A stretch of DNA of 62,000 bases from Phoronis australis. Its lineage: Eukaryota; Phoronida; Phoronidae. The stretch is taken from positions 1 to 62,000 of the forward strand of contig NMRA01000378.1 in the NCBI GenBank assembly GCA_002633005.1, in the 5' to 3' direction. Numbering within the stretch: the first letter of the stretch is position 1; each line of letters begins with the position of its first letter. This document shows, one piece after another, positions 56,552-62,000 of the stretch. The translations under genes were made by a program, and so were the position numbers. The notes under the pieces were generated by a model. The model did not search any database, was not told the origin of the DNA, and saw only the letters and a program-made list of their open reading frames with translations.

Positions 56552-57144
56552 CTGAAACGATATGAAGTATGTTAACGTGATGATGGCGACGGATGTTCGT
56601 GCATGATTTACAATTCATATTTAAAATGGAACATTAAATATCTAGATTTACAAGACATTTTTGTCAGAAAGCCCCCAGTTTTGTAGTTTAGGATATGACG
56701 ATACGAGATCAACCAATTAACCAATGGAATTAGTCCATCAATCGTGTTCTCGTAATGGTTGGTTGAACAATAGTAAAAATGCGTACATAGCACCTACAAT
56801 ATACATAATTTATGTGCTCGCAATAAGTGCAGTTAACCAGCGTGGAAGGTCGTTATTGACCTGTTAGACTGGCTTGCCACCAGGCGCTTATAAAGTTTCA
56901 CTACCCAAGTGGGTATGGCCGTCACAGGAATTCCGGGGTATTTATCGCAACTAAATTAACTTCCAACAAAGAAGAAGAACGCAATGACGCTCTTATTTGT
57001 GGAAGTATAAATACACTGCAGTCCGGACAAAAGGTCGACGTTTTAACTCCAGCACAGGGTTGCATGCTTTAAACTAGGCATAGCAGTATATCACACAACA
57101 TTAATTGAAACAGGTTGTCGTTATTATGATTAAAAGTGTCTCAC

Positions 57145-57169
57145 CTATCAGAGAAAAGCTCAGATGCAT
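57145..57169 (-). CDS. WxxW-M4 gene, exon 1 (start of signal peptide)
   Basis: ATG CAT CTG AGC TTT TCT CTG ATA G then donor |GTGAGAC (GT 57144-57143), phase 1. Joined to exon 2 it reads M-H-L-S-F-S-L-I-V-V-V-L-M-L-L, a textbook signal peptide split by a phase-1 intron. Confidence 0.65.
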
Positions 57170-58798
57170 CTTGCGGCTAGGTCAGGGCTGAACAAAAATC
57201 GATCTTACTTTGCCGTTAGACAAATTAAAAGATTAATTTTGGTGTCGATTGACAGTTATCATTGGATATTTAATTTGAAAATCGGCCTTTGACTTACGTG
57301 TGAACTGTTTGCAATGCGCAAGCTTAAATGTGTTCTCTGATTAAAAGGCACTGTCGTATATAACGAGCGTTGAAAACAACTACAATCTGCGCGAGATGTT
57401 CATAAAAGTGCTTCATGGAACCTCATCGCCAGCACCTGGACAATTAGAATTTGTGAAAAAGATCATGAAAGCGAAAGCGCAGGTGAGGCCACCACAGATG
57501 TTTCTTTCAGTTTATTAAACTTTCAATGAAATTATCATTTCGTACATAAAGTTTGAAGGACAAGTTCAGCCAGTTCGAGTAATTAAGCTTTACCGCAGTG
57601 TATGGAGATAACCCATATAAACAAAGCAACGATTAGCGATCTTTTGTAAGTGGAGCTTCCCTGCTGAAGAATTCGCTTCCCCATGAACAATACAGCCACT
57701 CACAGATATCTTTGACAACGTGTTTGATGGACGCTCACCATGGCCCAGTCCTATGGAACACCCTTAGCGTCATCTAGTGACTTGTCTTTTCTGACACGTG
57801 ACCAGTCATTTCTAACACACTAACGCGTCACTTAAGCTGTCGAACACATGTCGATGTTCTTAAAAGAACCAATCGGTGTTAAAGGTTATACAGCTAGTGT
57901 GTTCACCAAACCAATGAGACCGTCACGTTTTGACGTGATTGACAAGTACGAAGGCTGTCAATCATATACATTAAGTGTTTCAAGGGATAAATACACAGCA
58001 CGAAAGTGTCCCGGAAAGTGTGCCACATGGACATAGTCTCAAATAGAATTGACACCCTATGAATACCCACAGTCTTCACTAAGCAAAAGTCTACTTATAT
58101 CTTCACTGATCAAGATTATGCAAGATTCGTATCACTGAGTAAGCACACATATACTATAATAATTATTTACACTTTGAAACAAGACAAATACCAACAGAAC
58201 AGCACAATGTCTCACCGAAATGCAACCCATGGAATATCTTGTCTTCATTGAGCGAGACTATTTACGTTTTCATAGACCAAAAACGTAGAATACGTGAACC
58301 CGTTGATGCTTCAATTTAGAGCAAAACATAACTGAAACAAGCCAGCACCATAATGCAACCCAATCTTCACTATGTAAGACTACGCTTACCTGCATGTACA
58401 TTCACTGTCCAAGTGTACAGAATATTTGCATCAGCTCACTCAGCACTTATCATGCTTATGCCATACTTACACGCACAAGTATTTACCTCAAAGAACAAAT
58501 ATATCAACAAGCACACGCTGTCTCACATCAAAAGCAACGTGTCTTAACCGAATAAGGGCATACTTATTCGTACATCTTCACTAACCAAGGATATACAGTA
58601 ATTAGATCTGCTCACTTTAAGGCATTTACTTTAAAGAACAATGACTGTATGAATACCGTTTTAAAACAATGTAAGGTTTGTAAAAAGTAAACCACGGTAA
58701 AACGCATTAAAACGACATTTGTGGTCGATAAAATATATATTTAAAGACTTAAATCTAACGTTTAACGGCCACAGTGTTTTGCTTTTTGGTACTTTAAC
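57170..58798. other. Upstream region of the WxxW-M4 gene; nothing else recognised
   Basis: Should contain the WxxW-M4 promoter. No other exon recognised. Confidence 0.4.
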
Positions 58799-59625
58799 AG
58801 TGGCGGATCTAGGATATCACAAGGGGGGCCAACATGTTTTCTGAAAACATTTGTGCAAAGCACGATTAGATGCGCCTGGCACCGAATGGCCCAGGAAATT
58901 TTTTCTGTTTTCTCCTCTAAAAATCAAGCATTTTCCTTGATTCCTGAAGTATTATCCAAGAAAAAAGGCAAAGAAAAAGAAAAATAAAAAACAAAAACAC
59001 AGCGAACGTGTCAAACATAAAAAACTACAAAGTTCACGGACGCAAACTCACAACCTGGCAGAAAGAGCGAGAGTACTGTACCACTACACCACCACGACTA
59101 CACTCAAAATTTGATGATAAGAGACCTACTTGTTTATGGTCCACAGCGCTGGCGCGCGAAACCTACTTCTTTTTGTAATGCTTATTACACTTTTTATACT
59201 TTTTGCAATCAGTTCGTAACAAATTTGTTGTATTTAAAATAGTCTTCAATTGCCCAAATTACCAAATCCGTTTTTTTTGTGTGGGCACTAATGAGGCGAT
59301 TGCTTTTTAAATCGTCTTAAGTTAAGGTTTGACAAAGAGATAATTAAGAGTTTCTGAGTGATTAACCGAGGCTTCGATTAAAATTCACATCTTACCAGCA
59401 GCTTCTGTTTTTTCATCGTCACTCAGATTCCATTTTCTTTAAAAAAATGAAGTAATTTTCTTCATTGCACAGTGAAGCAGACGACGGAAACGGAGTCGTA
59501 GTGCGCAGCGCCAATGCCGGTCGCCTGGGATATCGCTGGAGAGCCTATACTTAGCCATAGTTTTTTACGATTGAGCCGTGTTCCGAATTTGACTCTTGAA
59601 ATTGGATCTGAGCCCCCCCCCCCAA
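58799..59625 (-). mobile_element. Composite element copy C with internal tRNA-like segment
   Basis: Plus-strand left edge CAGTGGCGGATCTAGGATAT is the inverted right end of copies A and D. The body matches A and B on the minus strand, including GATATCCCAGGCGACC (inverted near 59526) and a tRNA-like block at 59035-59102 (minus). Confidence 0.7.
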
Positions 59626-60815
59626 AAAAAAACGCTAAAACTGCACACATTAGAATCTTGTTTCCCCCGCATAATGTTAATTACCGGGGTTAATTAATTA
59701 ACTCAACATTGGCCTACGCTCTTGCTGTTTTATTTTTTTCCGGCAGCCAATGTTTAAAGAAAAAACAATAACATGCCACTGATTTCTCACAAAAACATTT
59801 TGTGGCATACCCTGTTGTCACTCATCAAGAGTACACTTATTTGTATATTTTAACTAATCATGCACTACTCCAGTGTGCTCATTTACGACATTAAAGGAGA
59901 ATGCCACCCAAAAAGCAACCTATTTTGTATCAAGTTAGATCTAGAAGTTCTACTCGATAACGGCACGGCATACGGAGGTGTTGAAATTATCCAATGACGT
60001 CATAGGTTTCACACGCAGTCTGTTCAGCAGTTCACAACACGGATTACTGGTGTCATCTCATTGCTTTAATTCATCGTTTAACACCAATAAATCATCAAAC
60101 TTCGATGTACAGGTAAAACCCTTGGAAATACACCAAGTTCTTATATAAAGCATGTTGTTTTATTTCGCTGTTACGAATTTATTGGTGCTTGGACACACCG
60201 TAGCCTACAAAGTTCGGCAGGCCAATTACCAAGGTCCGTAGCAGGAGTTTGGGACCTATTCGGAGATAAATTCGAAGTATACTTCCGTGAAATACAGACA
60301 GGAGAACTTATAACTGTGTTGTTTAGACTTGTGAGTTTTTGAGTTCTAAGCACATAAAACGCTTGTTATCCCAGCCAGTAGCTCGGAACCCGATTAGGCC
60401 CGTTGCGGCCGGACTAACTCGTTATCCCGGCCAGTGCCCGGCCGGGCTCGGAACCCAATCATAAACCAGCTTGAGTTGGAAACTAAACCTCCAGTCAAGA
60501 AAAGACATAGGGAGCCAAAGAAATAACGTGTATGTAATTATTTATTTGAATTAGCCACTAAACTGAAAATCTACTTACTTGTCCGGGGCCGCGAAGTCGC
60601 CGGGTTCCCATTCCAGAGACCATCATGGCAAAGTTTGTACAGTAACAATGATTTCGATAATGTGTTTGCATTTCTGAATAAAGATTCCCTTAAAATGTGA
60701 CGATAGCATATAAAATCGAGTAATTGTTTCACAACAGCTACATGTATCTGTCAGCAAACACTGAAATAGCATACGCTCACACGGCCTCGGAGCCCGGTCA
60801 ATTACCTTTAGTGTG
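59626..60815. other. Intergenic; nothing recognised
   Basis: No exon recognised. A GGCCGG-rich short duplication lies at about 60368-60450. Confidence 0.4.
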
Positions 60816-61477
60816 GTTGGAGTCAAGAATGGTATAGTCAAATGCCTTGCATCAAGATCAAAGGAAATCTGCAGTGATACAGCACACCAAGCAGAAATGA
60901 CCAACCTGACGGAGACATTCGAAAGAAATGTCTACCAAGGGATTTTATCAAGTCGGCTTTAACATCGCAGAAGAAAGACAAAGTGGCAGAAGAACGCCCA
61001 CTGCAGGCTATGTGCTTACCGTATATACCCGGAATAACCGAGAAGCTAGGACGCATATGTAGAGAATTTAAAATAAGAACAGTATACTGCAGGTCAGACA
61101 CACTGGGTCGGATGGACAAAAGTCAAACCAAGAACTGACATGGAAAAAAGAAAAATGTCATCTATGAAATCCCATGTGAATGTGGTGAATCGTATATCAG
61201 TGAAACATTAAGACCACTGGAGACAAGAATTGCTGAGCATAAGAGGAGTTGTAGAGAAGGTAATACCTCATCAGAAGTAGCAGAACACATGTGGTCGAAA
61301 CAACACAACATCCAGTGGAATAACATCCGAATACTTGACAATGAAACAGGTTGGACCAAGAGAAAGATCAAGGAAGCCATGTACATGAAAGTACAAGGCA
61401 ATGTCTTCAGTCAGCCAAGCAAACAACCAAGTGACACCTGGCTCAGTCTACTTAGGAAGGTTTTTAAACCTTCCTAA
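60816..61477 (+). mobile_element. Penelope-like retroelement, 3' fragment with GIY-YIG endonuclease (decayed)
   Basis: The first half, in shifted frames, encodes K-N-G-I-V-K-C-L-A-S-R-S, then N-V-Y-Q-G and the LPYIPGITEKLGRI segment that ends Penelope-type reverse transcriptases. A stop follows. The second half (about 61154-61477) encodes VIYEIPCECGESYISE, R-I-A-E-H-K, V-A-E-H-M and I-K-E-A-M-Y, a GIY-YIG endonuclease domain with YIS replacing YIG. Order and motifs are those of Penelope-like elements. Frameshifts and stops mean it is inactive; the reverse-transcriptase core is missing. Confidence 0.85.
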
Positions 61478-61492
61478 GTAGACTGAGCCAGG
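61437..61492. repeat. Perfect 56-bp palindrome at the end of the Penelope-like fragment
   Basis: Two exact 27-base inverted arms starting CCTGGCTCAGTCTACTTAGG with a 2-base centre. The GIY-YIG frame runs into the palindrome and stops inside it (61475-61477). It may mark an inverted second insertion, or an assembly fold-back. Confidence 0.9.
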
Positions 61493-62000
61493 AATTTTAT
61501 TGTACTTAAAAGTATATTAAAATTCCCTCTAAGTAATTGTAGACCGGCAGCCCAGAGCACTTAGCATAGATGAACGAGGTACCCAACATCTGACCATGGG
61601 AGCATTTAGAGTCCACCTCAGTATGTACAGAAATGGACGCCTGCCGTTGTCTGTGCTCTGGGTGTGACCTCTGGAGCCTTACAAAGGGCCCAAAAATGAG
61701 CTAGACTAGATATTCGAGGTACCAACCAAAACTGATTTAAAACCAACAATAGCACCGCACTGACCACTGAATGACCCATGACAGACAAATTGTACTCTGG
61801 AATGGGTCCGGAAGAAACCAAAAGGGTACCACAATAAACAATTCCATGTGATTCAATGTTACTGGTTACCAAATATCCTATGACAGTTAAAACCCAGTGT
61901 TTGTTGGGCTCGCCAGACCGGAAATCTCAACTACTGGTAAGCGGTAATTTTGAAAATGTACGACATATTAGACGATGAGTTTATACTTTTGCGTCTACTG
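61493..62000. other. Right edge; nothing recognised
   Basis: No exon or repeat recognised. Confidence 0.4.

Overview
The window is animal nuclear DNA: intron-rich genes with GT/AG splice sites, long AT-leaning intergenic stretches, many low-copy transposon relics, CA/TGTA microsatellites, and single N bases mostly at homopolymer or microsatellite tracts. The gene content is a Fos gene, an ATF3/JDP2-type bZIP gene, a secreted vWA protein, a WxxW-domain protein, a class A GPCR and THAP/Kolobok and Penelope-like elements. This fits an invertebrate deuterostome (cephalochordate, hemichordate or echinoderm); the sequence alone does not let me name the species.

Layout. 0.3-1 kb (minus): first exon of a secreted vWA protein running off the left edge. 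2.1-3.3 kb (minus): an intact, intronless-CDS methyltransferase with an SPPY motif, unusual in an animal. 4.4-13.3 kb: repeats, a 1.3-kb Kolobok-like element, a decayed THAP exon and a Penelope/hammerhead-like relic. 14.3-20.6 kb (minus): an ATF3-like bZIP gene with three coding exons plus a 5' UTR exon. 21-36 kb: mostly repeats (second Kolobok copy, a long inverted duplication, three copies of a composite element carrying a tRNA-like promoter or of related repeats) with two weak exon candidates. 36.5-40.6 kb (minus): a complete four-exon Fos gene with TATA, CRE, E-box and a 3' UTR AU-rich element. 42.0-44.4 kb (plus): a single-exon orphan GPCR, divergent from Fos. 49.9-57.2 kb (minus): five in-phase exons that join a signal peptide, a WxxW module and a thermolysin-type M4 peptidase. 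58.8-61.5 kb: another composite repeat and the 3' end of a Penelope-like element ending in a perfect palindrome.

How the genes relate. Fos and the ATF3-like factor are AP-1 partners or modulators and sit about 17 kb apart on one strand. In human, FOS and JDP2 are neighbours on chromosome 14, so this looks like an ancestral linkage. The most unusual single loci are the WxxW-M4 gene, whose WxxW module is bounded by phase-1 introns, and the SPPY methyltransferase. All exon joins are read from splice signals and phase by eye; no transcript evidence was available.
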